Part shown: piece after piece, positions 43,142 through 55,310 of the stretch
Layout of the letters: every line of letters starts with the position of its first letter
How positions within the stretch are numbered: position 1 is the first letter of the stretch
Origin: Falciphora oryzae
Lineage: Eukaryota > Ascomycota > Sordariomycetes > Magnaporthales > Magnaporthaceae
DNA: 64,000 nt
Reading direction: 5' to 3'
Assembly: GCA_000733355.1 (NCBI GenBank)
Contig: JNVV01000003.1
Location: 1,809,780 to 1,873,779 of the forward strand
Position numbers and translations under genes: made by a program
The notes under the pieces: generated by a model
What the model was told of the DNA's origin: nothing
Databases searched by the model: none
Seen by the model: only the letters and a program-made list of their open reading frames with translations

Positions 43142-45756
43142 TCAGGCGCGGGCGGAGAGGGGAGACGGACCTATTGGCTGCGGGCTGCGGCCGTTGACAA
43201 TGGCCTGGATATCGGGGAGTGCAGGCGCATGGATATCAGCGGCGTCTTGCAGCACTGGACGCCGGGCGGGCTGGGCTCTTGGTGGTGAGGGGTCCAGCTG
43301 AATAGGGCGCTCCCGCGATCCGCGGGGCGGCATGTCCATCTCCGCAAGGGCGTCCACCTGGACTGCGTTCTCGGGAACGGCTTCACGATTGACATAAGCG
43401 CATCGTAGACGATTACGAGCCGGGGCAACCTCATGAGCTCTGGCGGGATTAGGTGGTCCGCCAAGAGGGTGCACCGGAATGACGACCCCTGGCGCGCCTC
43501 GTCCCGCTCTCAGCCCTGCCAGCTCCCTATCAGCTTGTTCAAGTCTCTGCGCATTCTGGACTATGATTTCCATTTGCCTCGCGAAGTCGCCACCCGGCGC
43601 AAAGGGCAACGCCGGGGGCACTGGTGGCAGCATCTCCCCAGGAGCCACCACGGGAGCTGCCGGTAGCAAGTTCCGGCGGGCTTGGCCGTCCGCAACACGG
43701 CGATGAAGCGTCACATGCCGTCCCGCTGGGGGCACGGCTGGGGGCACGGCTGGGGGCACGGGTGCAGGGAATCCATGGAGATGATGGAAAAAGCCGGCGA
43801 ACTCAGGCATCTGCACATCCCTGAATGGAGCTTGAAACCAATCGCGACCAGGAAATGCTACCCCGCTTAAGGTCAGCCGGGAAAGAGGTTGCCAGGATAG
43901 ACGTGAGAAAAGGGAGGCGGTTTTCAGAAAGTTTCTTGCCACTGACACCATCCGCACATGCGAAGTGAAGACTCCAGAGAACCCACTAACCGTTGAGCCC
44001 ACGTTCCGGTGGGTGTAAGGCGTCGGATGCCTTTCGGCGCTTTTTCTCGTCCTCCTTAACCTTCTCCGAGACCATGATCTCCAACAACTCGGCGTCGACC
44101 TCAGGGTTCGCTTGCGCCACTTCCCGGCGCGCCTTGGCCTCGGCCGCAAGAACCTCGTCGTTGTGCCGCTTCTCGACGCTTTCGAAGAGCGGACAGTTCC
44201 CACTCTTCCCACCACGCGTCACGTCATCGAAGTGGCCATAGTTGCAAGACTTGTGGCAGATATAACACTGGACGTTGTTGCAGCCCGCCCGAGTGCAAGT
44301 CATCTTGTTACACCCGTTCTCCTTGATAAACGGGGTTCCACATTTGTTGCACTTCCGAATCAGCGCCGCCGACATGGCTTCTTCGATGGCACGCCGGGCC
44401 GAGTGACCGTTCTCGCGCGCAGCTTCCTGGCAGGTTTGGGGAATATGCGTCTCTTTCCTGCACAGACGACAGCTGGTGATCTCGCACTCTGGGTTCTGGC
44501 AGCGAAACTCCTTGTCTATCTCGACTTCGGGGTACTCAGCCGCAAAGGGGCAGAATGGGCAGGTCTCGAGGTTTTCGATCCCTGCAAGTCGGAGTGCCTC
44601 TTCCTGCTCGATGCGCTCGAGAGCGACGTGGAGCTTGTCGTCGAGGAACAACTGCTTTTGGTCGGCAGAGAATCCAGCAGCACACCCATCGGTCGACATA
44701 CAGGCCAGAGTATGCTTGGAGAGCCCGATTTGCGTCTCTGCCATGCGCCTCGCACATTCCTTGCAAAAATACTTGCCAGGCGGAGAAGACGACATTAGCC
44801 AAGATAGTCCTCGTCACCAATACGAAAAAAAATATCCATCGGAACCTTTCGAGGTGCGGAATGCGATGGGAGTGAGGGAAAAGGTGAAGACGAGATAAAC
44901 GAAAACCTACGTGCGGATCATCGCCGTTGCAATATACCATGCGGTTTTGGGCACACTCGGAGTAGCAGCACCCGCAATCAGTAGCTGTGCCTTCAGTTCG
45001 AGCCAGCTCGAGATTTTCTTCTTCCTCCCTCAGCCTCTGCCGTTCTGCGTCGTTTTGGGTGTGTCGTGCACGAGTCACTACACGGGCGGCGAGGAGCTCC
45101 TCGAGCGCTTGCCGTTGTCCAGGAATGGCTACGGGCACCATGCGCTTGATAGTCTCGTCACCGAACACATCTGACTCCCTCGCACGCTTATTCAGCTCGA
45201 AAGGTCGGTTGCCATCATCCCAACCGTCGAGGATGTCGCTGATCGCCAGAAATGTGGCGAATAGATTTCTTCCTTGCTCATCAAACAGTCGATAGAGCTG
45301 CTTGCATGGCACTCTGGGAAAACACTCAGCAAGGACGCCTCTCCTATAGAATGACGGGTAAGTGAGTAGGTGACGACAAAAGCAAGAAGTCGGTTCAGTC
45401 AGAAGGGCCGACGAGAGTCGAGCTTACGAGGTGGTGCAATAGATAGGTAGCGCGGCCGCAGATTCGCATTGCCGCCTGTGGTCCTCGCTGGAAAACCGTT
45501 TGGAAAGCTGCGCTGCCTCGTCGATTTTGCCATCGACTGGCTCTCGCTTGCGCTTGAGGCTGGCCTTGACCCGCCTGGGGTACGATTTGCCACCCTCTAG
45601 TTGGTCCAAGATATGAGAAATGGCGACTTCGCTGTTGAAGTCTTTCTCCTTCGTGATTGAGTCCAGATAGTCGGGACAGATGTCTGGAAAGACGGCAATG
45701 ATGGCCTCTGCACAAGCCTGTTGGCTCTCGCCAGCGATGTTGAAAATGTCTGCCAT
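43142..45756 (-). CDS. RING-IBR-RING (RBR) E3 ubiquitin ligase, RNF216/TRIAD3-like
   Basis: Exons 45756-45428, 45343-44911, 44771-43991 and 43857-43142 join to 752 residues. The first ATG in frame is at 45756 (MADIFNIAGESQQ); a GTG lies nine bases earlier. The start resembles the N-terminal region of the ascomycete relatives (helical, with FPDICPDYLDSI). RING1 (about 231-285) begins TDCGCCYSECAQNRMVYCNGDDPH|YFCKECARRMAETQIG and is split by intron 2. An IBR follows with CPFCPFAAEYP...CQNPECEITSCRLCRKETH, then RING2 with RKCNKCGTPFIKENGCNKMTC...CYICHKSC. This order defines RBR ligases, which pass ubiquitin through a RING2 cysteine. Intron 3 (GTTAGT...GTAG) leads to a Pro/Ala-rich C-tail with tandem VPPAVPPAVPP repeats. 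Substrate is unknown. Confidence 0.9.
43731..43766. repeat. Tandem 12-base repeat (three copies) in the RBR C-tail
   Basis: GGGGGCACGGCT repeats about three times head to tail. It encodes the PPAV repeats on the minus strand and is in frame. Confidence 0.85.
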
Positions 45757-47329
45757 ACCTGGCACACGGGGCCGAGTTCCTAGTTCCTGCTTGGTCGGGA
45801 GGGGGGCAGCAAACCGTCTCGTCCGTAGAGAACGAGACAGGTAAGCTGCCTATACCTGCCGACCAGAGCGTGAGCCGGCCGGTTCTCTCGTCAGAATGGA
45901 TCGCGACTGGCCCAGGGTGCTGCCCCTCCCCAAGCTGGTCTGCTTTGATTGCTGCTTTGGGTCGGGCGACTCCTTTCCTTGTGCAATCAGTAAATGAGGG
46001 TCGCTGGGGGAGCGCCTCGGGCTGCAGGTTGGGGCGTAGCAGAGAGTCCAGGTCAGCGGAAGAAAGTCAGAAAGGGAAATGCGAAAGAGGCGTCGAGGGA
46101 GGTGGGTCTATGAACCAGCTCGACTTGGGCCGGGCTGGCGAACGAGCGTGACCTTCTTGGGCAGGTCAAACCCGAGAGGTGGGCTCGCGAGGCGCTTTTT
46201 AAACGCTGCCTTCGTAAAGAATCGCAGGCGAAACAAAAAAGACAAAGGGGAAGCCTTTGACGGCCAAAACGCAGCCCAGGCAACATTCAGGCTGGAGGTG
46301 ATGGGCAAGGAAGGGTCGAGTCGGCTCGGGAGCAGGGCAACACCAACACCAGGAAGCCTGATCGGGGTCGCGGTGACACAATCGGCCTCGGGCGAGCTTT
46401 GTCAAGCATAGGTAGATTTAGGCGGAAAATCAAACAATTGCCTCCTTTTGGCGAGGCGCATGTAACTCGCAACCCACTTGGACTGTCTGCAGGCGGTTTC
46501 CATCAATGTCCCGTCAAACTCGGCCTGGCGAGAGAGGGAAAGAAGCCCCATCTGGTCAACTCCAACCAGCACCAGGACGCGCGCGCCTGCGACGGGAGTG
46601 ACGAGGGATCGAGTGCAAACGCAGGAGAAAGAATTTACCTCGAGACTCGACTGGCGCACGGCAATGTCCCTTCATCCGGCTGGTTCTGGAAGCGATCGAA
46701 AGCATAAAGAGTCCGGCTCAAGCTGCAGCGAGTGTAGAGTGAGCGAGCCTAGCACGGATGCCCGTCGGTCGGGAAGTTGGTCTCGAAATTGAACTCTTGG
46801 AGCGGCTCCTGGCACTTTTCCTCAGCTTCCTTCAGGTTGCATCCATCTCTGAGGTTTGGGGGAGCGCCAAGTGGGGCCAAGGTCAGGAGCACATCTACTT
46901 GGGAACATGACTGTGTAGGGCCCCACCATATTTCCATCAGCCAGACACACGAGCTTGCCAGCGTGCCAGCCGCTCGACATCTTCAGTACTACCGCTCCCG
47001 GAGAAAGGCACCAATAAGACTCCAGATTCGCCAGATGCGATAAGAAGTATCGGTGATTCCCAATGGAAACACGAATCTAGATACGCAGGTACCTAATAGC
47101 ATTCGAGGGTGAAATGCGCTACCAAACAACAAATGAAGTGTGGGATAAAAAGGGGAACTGGCATGAAGGCAAACAACATTGATTCCGGAAGGCGGGAGAG
47201 CGTAGGAGCCGGTACAACAAGGGGATAAACAAAAATCAAATAAAGTCTATGTGGTTGAGGGTTCATCATGTGGACCTGTGCCGTTTACGGAGAACAAGTG
47301 CATCACTCAAGCTCCAGAGGCCCTGCCAC
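45757..47329. other. Intergenic, RBR promoter and Rad4 3' flank
   Basis: Both flanking genes read leftward. The left end carries the RBR ligase promoter and the right end the Rad4 3' region. Frames here are short and random-looking on both strands. Confidence 0.5.
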
Positions 47330-50300
47330 TCACGTCACCTCGTTCCCGCTGTCAGAATCGATATCTCCCTGGGTCATCTTAGAGTTCGCCTTGACAGCTG
47401 CCTTCCGGGAAGACCTCGCCCTGGCGGATGGCAGGGGCACAACGGCCGGCCCGGGAGCGATGCGCTCGGTCGAGGCCAGGGCGGGTAACATGCGGTCGTC
47501 TTCCACTAGCAGATCATCATCGTCTCCACCGCCGCCGTCCTGCTCGTCCAATACCGGGAAATAGCTTCCTTTGCGACCGGAGTCACCTCCATCCTCCTCA
47601 CCCGCAGGAGGCGTTTCCAGGGCCTCGGCTTCGTCGAACCCTTCAGGAAGGAACCCACCGGCAGTGTCTTCGTTGTAACCGGCTTCAGCCGCCGCCTCTG
47701 GCTGCGGCTGTTTACCGCTGCCGCTGGCGTGACCGCTGCTCCCAAAAATTGGCTTATCCTCGCCGTCATCGCCGTATTCCTCCCGGAGCCTTCGAAGTAG
47801 GCGCATTCCCATGAGCATTCTTCTCCACATGCCCATGGCCGCCCTTTGACGCTTCTCGTCTTCTTTTCTTGTCCGCTCAGCCTCGTCCTTGGCGAGCTCC
47901 TCCATCACCCTGTCATGATGCTCCTCCGCGATGACCACGCCTTGTATCACCGGCACGGCCATTCGGTGGCCAAACTCGAAATCGACTACCGCCTCGGCAT
48001 AGTCGATATTGAGCCGTCTGCAGACCTTCACCACACCCCTGTAGGGCACGTGGACCGCACCCTGCGGGCACATATGTTCCACAAACAAGTCGATGTTCCC
48101 GTATTCATTTTTCGGAATGACACCATCTTTGATAGGTGGCGGGATGATCCAGTCGGTCTGGTCGAAGCTGTAGAGGCCCTGGAGCACCTTCTCCCCACGT
48201 GCTTCCGCCATCGCGATCTCGCGCTTCCTGTTGATTGTGGCTGCCCGGTATGGCGCCTCCTTCAGGGGCCTCTCTCCAGGCTTAGGCGCGCGTCCTTGCT
48301 TGTGCCACGTCTCGGCACTCTTGACCTGCACAATGTCCTTGCGGAGATAGACGTTTTCCTCGGTGGTTTCGCCGCCCTTGGCCTTAGCCATGAAGACGCT
48401 GACGGGTGATGCACCAACATCTAAAGCCTCTTCCCTTTTCAGGTGGCGTTCCAGGACGTACTCTTTGGACTGCTTGTAATACTGCAGAGTTTCTTCGCCT
48501 GTCTTGACGACCTTCTTCTCGGGTTTCGCCGGCCGAAGATCCGACGCATCTTCATCTTCATCCATATCGGTGGTGGGTCGTTCTTTTGTGCCTCTTGAGT
48601 AGCCTCGCATGGCCGCCTTCGTCCAGTCCACCAGGTTGTAGTGCTGGACTTTCCCATTTCTATCTTTCACAGCAACCTTTGTAACGGGATATCGCATACC
48701 CTTGGTCCTGCCTGGAAACATCTGACGCTTCAGGTATCGGACCGTAACATCTTTCGAATCGGCAGCACAGATTGTCAGCAGACCACTTTACTCGCTTCCA
48801 AGGCTTTCCGTATGTCTGCTTGCCTTCATGTGCTTTGTTCCAAAGGGGTTTGCTTACCTTTCGCAGTGCCATCCTGAGAAAATCCAATGACATAAGCCAT
48901 GACTTGCCTTGTTTTTTCTGCTTTGGCGCCCCTGGGTTGTAGACTCTCGACAAGCTCCCTGTTGGTGGCGACAATCGATTTGATCACGGGTTCGACAACA
49001 AGAAACTTGTTGGTCACTGGAGACAGGACCTCTGTCCAGTAGTGAGGATATTCCAGGTCTTTGTCGAACTGCTTACGTTTCTTGGCCGCTTTCTGCGGGA
49101 TCTCGACGGCCGAGTCATTGTCGCTATTGATCTCTTGGAGCTCGACATCGTCCAAAGTGGACTCATCCGCCTTCTGTCGTTTGCGGTCGCCACCACGCAA
49201 GGTCCGTTCGGATTTGCGCTTGGTATTGGTCTTTCCAGGGACAGCACCACGAGACAGTGCGTTCCCTGGCGGTTCCTCCGGTTTCTTTAATATCTCATCT
49301 TCAACCCCCTCTTCCTGTTCAGGATCTGCATCCTCGCATTTTGTCCAACCGTATCCCAGCGGTTCTGGCGCACACGAGAAGTCAGCTTGTGTTGCGTATC
49401 ACATGATTAAGAGAACTTGTTTATCATTCCCGAGTGACAGCTTTCGTCATTTTCCACTGAGAAGTGGTACTTCGAAAAGAAAGCGATAGGGGAAAAGCGA
49501 AAGTTAACTTACGAAGACTTGCAACCATTCGTGCTTCCAAGCCCAACCCACGCAAAAGAGCCGTGAAGAGCTGGGCGCCAACATCTCTGCTGCCTATACA
49601 GTCTTGCGCATGCTGTCGAAGCTCCTCCAAGTCTCGTATCCGCTCTCCGTACTTGGAAGAATCGTGGGGTCCCTCCTTGAAGGCCCGGGTGACTCGGTCG
49701 AGCCTCTCAAGCGACATATAGCCAACTTTACGAATCCCGGGCGCCGTCGTGTTGAACCTCTGCTTCCAGAACGCGGACAAAGCTTTCATTAGCCTGATGA
49801 GCGGATCACCGTGGCTCATGTCCGCCGCGCCTGTTTCAAGGCGCTGGGCAGCAACACCCCAGTCTCGGGAAGAGCGGTTGGCCGGCTTGCCGGGCTTTCC
49901 CTTCCCCTTGCCCTTTCCCTTGGCTGAATTTGGGTCAGATGGCTCATTGTGGAGATGCTCCAAGCCAGAGGCCCGCCTCCACCTCTCATACTCCTGCCAG
50001 AGTCGAGGAGAGAGATGAGATAGCATTATGCCCTGAACTACAGGATCACACAGCCACGAGTTGCGGATGGCGTTGGCCCATAATAGGCACTGCACATGCA
50101 TACGGTGAACGCCATTCCGCGTAAGCCTATCTCGCTTGGTGGGGCCCTTTTTGCCGAAACCGTTGATGAGAGACGTCCTCGTGTCCTTGAACAGCGTTAG
50201 TTCAAGGGTTGCGGAGGGTGTTGGGCCTTCCTGGAGGGCAGTGAGTGGGGTCTGGACATCCTCGAATTCGATGTCTTCGAACTCGACGTCGTAATCGTCT

Positions 50301-50620
50301 TCTTCCTCATCGCCCTCGTCTTCATTTTGGACACTTGCACGCGCCTTGCCCTTGCCGCGGGACGGAAGGGCGTCTTTCAGCTCTGAAGAAGAAAGAGATG
50401 ACAGTGAGCTGTCATCGTCGTCACTGTCGAGGATCTCTGCGACAGACTTGGTGTTGGTAGAAGTCCCCGGAGTTGATGCTGCGTCGATGGAGTCAAAGAG
50501 GGTTGCTTTGCGAGGAGGAGGGATGGATGCGGTTTTTGTCTTTTTGGCCTCTTGCGATACACTGTTTGCGCCTGAAGTTGACAGCAAACCGCGTACCCGG
50601 TTCTGCGGGCGGGAAGGCAT
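47330..50620 (-). CDS. RAD4: Rad4/XPC nucleotide excision repair damage-recognition protein
   Basis: Exons 50620-49513, 49364-48858 and 48750-47330 give 1011 residues; the introns begin GTAAGT and GTAAGC. The ATG at 50620 (MPSRPQNRVRG) is preceded in frame only by a TTG. An acidic, Ser-rich N-region (residues 1-120) leads into the transglutaminase-like fold (about 170-540), including DCIGSRDVGAQLFTALLRGLGLEARMVASL|QPLGYGWTKCED and PHYWTEVLSPVTNKFLVVEP. Beta-hairpin domains BHD1-3 follow: VRYLKRQMFPGRTKGMRYP and HLKREEAL, then ENVYLRKDIVQVKSAETWHKQGR, then IDLFVEHMCPQGAVHVPYRGVVKVCRRLNIDYAEAVVDFEF. The C-tail is low complexity. Rad4 with Rad23 finds helix-distorting lesions and flips the damaged bases out. 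All domains are complete. Confidence 0.96.
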
Positions 50621-51643
50621 TCTGGCAGGGAGAAAACGAAGAATCTTGCGCCAATTCAAGCTGGCAAGGAGGGATCAGCCTCTGAAGTTGTAGGCTCGGT
50701 CATCAGTGAATTCGGTGTTCGCAAGGGTGGGTAGTTGGGGGTCGTGGGTGCCTCTGGCGTCTCCCGTCCTTTCTTCATCAGATTGAGGAAGTGATGCAGC
50801 TAGCCTCCCACGCTGCACGCCAGCCGCCATTGCGTCACGCGCAGGTCGTGCGGATTCAATTTGTCGCGACATCATGTGACAGTCATGCATAAATTTCATA
50901 GAACTAACTGCCTTGAGCACCTGTGAACAACATATGCGTGCTACAACCAGTCAGCCCCCTTCATAGAATAGTCACTCGATGCTCAGCTAGACAGGCGATC
51001 GGCCAATTCAGGTTGGTCGAGTCACTCTATAGCTTTCCATTGTTTTATCATAAAAAGCACGTCAACCGCGCAAAAGCAGGCCGGGAGCGCTGCATAAAAT
51101 GATCGCTCATTGCATGTTGGTGGCTTCTCGTCTGCGTTTTGTCACTCGGCCCCTGCACCACTTGGCGACACTCGCATAAACGCGGGCGCAAGTGCCAGGA
51201 GAGCACCCGTGCGATTGGCCCGGGCGCAGGCTCATGCCCCGCTGTGCGCGCAGTGACGAAGCGGCTCGTCAGCTTAACCGGAACTAAAAGCCCCTCTCCC
51301 CCCAACAAGTTATTCAATGCCCGTCCAGCACGCCTCAATACAGCGATGGCACGCCGCTCCTTTGAACCTTGCCGTCCCCGTCCAATTCAATCGGTGCAGT
51401 CCCGCTCGACTTAGCGAGGCCTTTCCACCAGCCCAGCGACTTTGACGGGTCTTGAGGGCCCGGATATAGCGACGGCCGAGCTGGCATCGGGGCGTTTGAG
51501 CTACCCGCGGGCAGCTCGCGGCCGCCGTAAGCGAGCCCCAGCCCAAGCCAATTCAATTTGCAGTATTCAGTCAACGAAGGGGAGAGCTGCAGGGGAAAAG
51601 AGGAGAATACAGGCAGTAGACGAGATAGAACGGAGCCGGCTCA
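50621..51643. promoter_or_regulatory. Bidirectional promoter region, Rad4 / CENP-B-like gene
   Basis: A 1023-base spacer between divergent starts. No coding signal on either strand. Confidence 0.5.
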
Positions 51644-53485
51644 ATGGCCGACTTCATTAGTAAGGACGAAGCGGACCTGGCCGCCGCCGCAATGGCCGAT
51701 TACAGCAAGGATCATGACGCTGGCGCCGAGCAATTGGAGGACGCTGAAATGGACGACGATGAGGCTGTCCCGCCCCAGCTGAAAACAGCCTCGTCGTCTG
51801 CAGGTGGCTATGACGACGACGGCGACGACGACTCGACGCCGGCACCAGCCGTTGTCGTCGACCGCGCGGGCGCAACAACTGCTGCAACAGGCGTTACAAC
51901 AACAAGCGTTACCGTCAACAATGCGCACCACAGCGACAAAGGCGGCGGGACGGCGGCGGCGGCAAATACGAGCTCGACGACGCCCAGCAAGGAGCGCCAC
52001 TCGCTCACGCTGGACCAGCGGCGGGCGCTGCGGCGCTGGGCCAACAGCCAGGTGGTGCGCCCCTCGCACAAGGCGTGCATCGAGTGGTTCGCGTCCGAGT
52101 ACGGGCTCTCCATCTCGCAGTCGACCGTGTCGCACTCGCTGTCGCCCAAGTACGCCCGCCTCGACAGCGACTCGCAGCTGTCGGGCTCGCGCCTGCGCTT
52201 CGGCAACTGGCCCGACGTCGAGAAGCTCGTCCTGCTATGGCACTCGGAGATGGTCAACCGCGGTCGCCAGCCCAGCAACGAGGAGCTCGTGCAAAAGGCC
52301 GTCGCCATCTTCGAGCAGCTGCCCCGCTATGAGGGCGAGAAGGCGCCCAACTTCTCGCCCGGCTGGGTCCACCGCTTCAAGAAGCGCTACGGCCTGCTGA
52401 TGCGCCGCCAGCGCCGCGCCGTCCCGGGGCCCAGCGGCGCCGTGGGATCCGACGACTTGGAGGACATATCCTACCTCGTCGATGCGCTGCCGCGCTTCAT
52501 GCCCGTCTCGGCAGAAACCCCGACCACCACCATCCGTGATCTCTTCTCTCGCGTCATCGGCATCGAAACCAGCCTGGCAACTTGCGCCCGCGTCCGTGAC
52601 GAGGTGGTCTCCATCCAGACTGCCGCCACCGCTGCCGCCCCCACCCCGCACAATATGGCCATCGCGGCGGCCGCCGTTGCAGCGGCTAATCCCTCGCTCG
52701 GCGCAGGCCCTGCTGCTAGTCACGGGGTCACCGACGACGTCGTTGGCGTCATCGGCGGCGGCAACAGCGTACAAGCGTCCTCATCGTCCCAGATGGACCT
52801 GGGCGACGAAGATGACGCCGAGGTCGCGCTACAAAACGCGCTCCGTCAGATCCAGCAGGAGGAGACCGACGTTGACGCAGATACAGCCATGCCCGAGGAC
52901 CACGGGCATCACATAGAGGATCATGGACTTTCACTCAACCGCAACGTCGGCGCTGCACCCAATGGCGGCGACTATGGACAGCAACAACCGCAGCAGGCGC
53001 AGGCAACACCAATCCCACAACAGCAACCACATCAACAACACCAACAGCAGCAGCCCTATCCACACCAACAATCACAGCCACAACCTCAATCGCAGCCACA
53101 CCAGCACCAACAGCAACATCGCCTGCACCACCATCAACAGCAGCCGTTGCCAGCGTCACCTCCACCACCAGCACCGCCGCCGCCGCCACCACCGCAACAG
53201 CCACCACCGCAACAGCCACCACCGCAACAGCAGCAGCAGCAGCAGCAGCGGCAGCAGCAGCAGCAACTAAGCACCCCCACGTCTATCCGCATGCATCAGC
53301 TCCCGACTACGACCCCCCACTTTACACACGACACCGAGCTGAAGCTCACACCAATCCCAAGTCAGGCCCCCACGCCAGCATCGGGCGAGAAGCCGGTCAG
53401 GTGCCCGTTTTGCGTCAACACTAGGATGCTGCGCTCGATAAAGGAGGCAGTGGAGCACATGTCTACTCACGTCGTCGTCGAATAG
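51644..53485 (+). CDS. CENP-B/Tc5-type helix-turn-helix protein with poly-Gln and C-terminal C2H2
   Basis: Single frame, 613 residues, ATG at 51644. After an acidic N-tail, residues 120-170 read LTLDQRRALRRWANSQVVRPSHKACIEWFASEYGLSISQSTVSHSL, the first HTH of CENP-B/pogo transposases. Residues 188-258 carry the second (LVLLWHSEMVNRGRQPSNEELVQKAVAIFEQLP...NFSPGWVHRFKKRYGL), the CENPB-type DNA-binding domain. No DDE catalytic domain follows. Instead there is Ala-rich then Gln/Pro/His-rich sequence (about 440-560), and the end has CPFC...VEHMSTH, a possible single C2H2 zinc finger (C-x2-C...H-x3-H). This is the layout of a domesticated transposase used as a DNA-binding protein, like fission yeast Abp1/Cbh proteins. 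The target sites are unknown. Confidence 0.88.
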   Translation: MADFISKDEADLAAAAMADYSKDHDAGAEQLEDAEMDDDEAVPPQLKTASSSAGGYDDDGDDDSTPAPAVVVDRAGATTAATGVTTTSVTVNNAHHSDKGGGTAAAANTSSTTPSKERHSLTLDQRRALRRWANSQVVRPSHKACIEWFASEYGLSISQSTVSHSLSPKYARLDSDSQLSGSRLRFGNWPDVEKLVLLWHSEMVNRGRQPSNEELVQKAVAIFEQLPRYEGEKAPNFSPGWVHRFKKRYGLLMRRQRRAVPGPSGAVGSDDLEDISYLVDALPRFMPVSAETPTTTIRDLFSRVIGIETSLATCARVRDEVVSIQTAATAAAPTPHNMAIAAAAVAAANPSLGAGPAASHGVTDDVVGVIGGGNSVQASSSSQMDLGDEDDAEVALQNALRQIQQEETDVDADTAMPEDHGHHIEDHGLSLNRNVGAAPNGGDYGQQQPQQAQATPIPQQQPHQQHQQQQPYPHQQSQPQPQSQPHQHQQQHRLHHHQQQPLPASPPPPAPPPPPPPQQPPPQQPPPQQQQQQQQRQQQQQLSTPTSIRMHQLPTTTPHFTHDTELKLTPIPSQAPTPASGEKPVRCPFCVNTRMLRSIKEAVEHMSTHVVVE

Positions 53486-55310
53486 GGGATTATATAGCGA
53501 ATCGTGTCACGGTTTTTGGCTATAGTATTAGGGACATCCGCCGGGTGTCTTGCTCTTTGTCTACATTTTTCTGTGGCTTGATACCTCCCGGACCTTGGAT
53601 AAGGTCGCATCCAGTTACGGTGTTTGTTATTTTGCGCGGTGTCCGGGGCGTCTGGATGTCGGTATAACTACTTTAGCTACCCACATACTCCCTACTTAGA
53701 CTTCTCACGAAGGAAGCGTTTTGATGTCGCTGGCATTATCACGCAGACAAAATGAATGGCTCTTTTTCTTCATCCGGTATACGAGAATCCTGATTATGGA
53801 CTCATGATCACTCAACCCAAACAAAACATTTCATGGCGATGTTCTGTGCTTGTGTGTATATGCATTACTCGCTAGGTAGTAACGGGGCAGGTGCCTTGTT
53901 TCCTTGTGGCGGACATTCTAGTGCGTAGAATATAATGCCTGCGTCCTTCGGGGACACGCGGACTCACGCTTTCTCTTGCTACGCTACAACAGCTGGCGGT
54001 TTGCAACACGATCGACCAAAGTCATTCACCATCCACTCGCTCGCCTATCGAACTTCTTCCGCCTAGGCCCTCGGCCCTGCCTTCGGCGCTCCCACCACCT
54101 TCTCTCGCTGGCTCTTTCACTCACTCCAGAGGGTATAAACGTAGTCTTTCTGGTTCCCACCCCAAAAATCCAAACAGGATCAATCCGCCCACAGCATAGA
54201 ATGAAGACGGGAGTGGCTTCACTCCCAGAAGAAAGAAGAAGCAGCAAACATGAATGACGCCGAAACAAACGAAAACAAAACCAACCCCCTCCCTGTTCTA
54301 CTTCATCCTCCCTCAAGCGACCCGAAGCAACCCGGCTCAACGATGTTAGGACCCGAGATGTCCAGGGACGCCAACTTTGTCTCCCCTCATAATCCACATA
54401 TATCGTGGCGGCGCCGGGCAGTCTTCATGCCACCAGGATTCGTCATGATGACAATGCTCGTTTCCGGGCGGCGGCTCAGCAAGCAACGCATGCTTCATAC
54501 GGGCGGTGCGATGTGAGACGACCACAAAAGGCAGTCACTTTTTTTTTTCCTTGCCGCACCCTGACCGACATAAGGAGATAGAAGAAAAAAGGGAAACGAA
54601 TGTAGGGAAGTGGAAGGGAGTCGACCTGAGAACAGAAGAACGTGAGTAGAAGGAGAATAAAAAGGAGAAAGAAAAATGAAGTGGTGATAGAAACAGAACA
54701 AAAAGAAACTCGCTCCGGAGTAACGCATAAATGGCACGACTCCAAAATCTTCCCAAGGAAGTAATGGTATATAATTAAGCCCATGACGTGGAAATAATGC
54801 CTCCTTTTTTGTGTTTTCGGCACCCATCCGCTGCTCGCGAAAACGATGCTCGATGCAAGCACCGATGGAGATTTCGCGAGTCAGTTTGCACATCCAATCC
54901 TGGATATGAAAGGGGAGGAGGGCCCTGCAAAGACAGTGGGCCGCTCCCGCAATTCTTGCTCGATTAGGAGAGTGATGCGTGGGCTTTCAAGATCCCGGGA
55001 ACAGCCTCAGAGCTCTTGCAACGCCAGCCGCAAGCGAGGACATGTTTGTCTGAACTTGATTTCGTAGCCTTCATAGGCGCAGCCGGACACGAACCACTGT
55101 GACACGCTTGCAGGGGTAGATCAAGGCTGGTGTCCGCCATTGAGAGTAGCGAAGGATGCGAGGTGATTCCATGATTCGGGGCGCAAAGTCGACGGGGAGA
55201 CTCTATGCGGCAGCGAGCTTCATTCCTTGGTCGAGGGTGGTTGAAAATATATTATCGTAGGGTAACTCATAGGCGCATTGGCTTGGTAAACGGCGCGCGT
55301 GCCTCGCTCG
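53486..55310. other. Intergenic, convergent 3' regions
   Basis: 1.8 kb between the CENP-B-like gene and Bem1 stops. Frames are short, with low-complexity stretches such as the A/G-rich run at 54550-54720. No gene can be supported. Confidence 0.5.
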
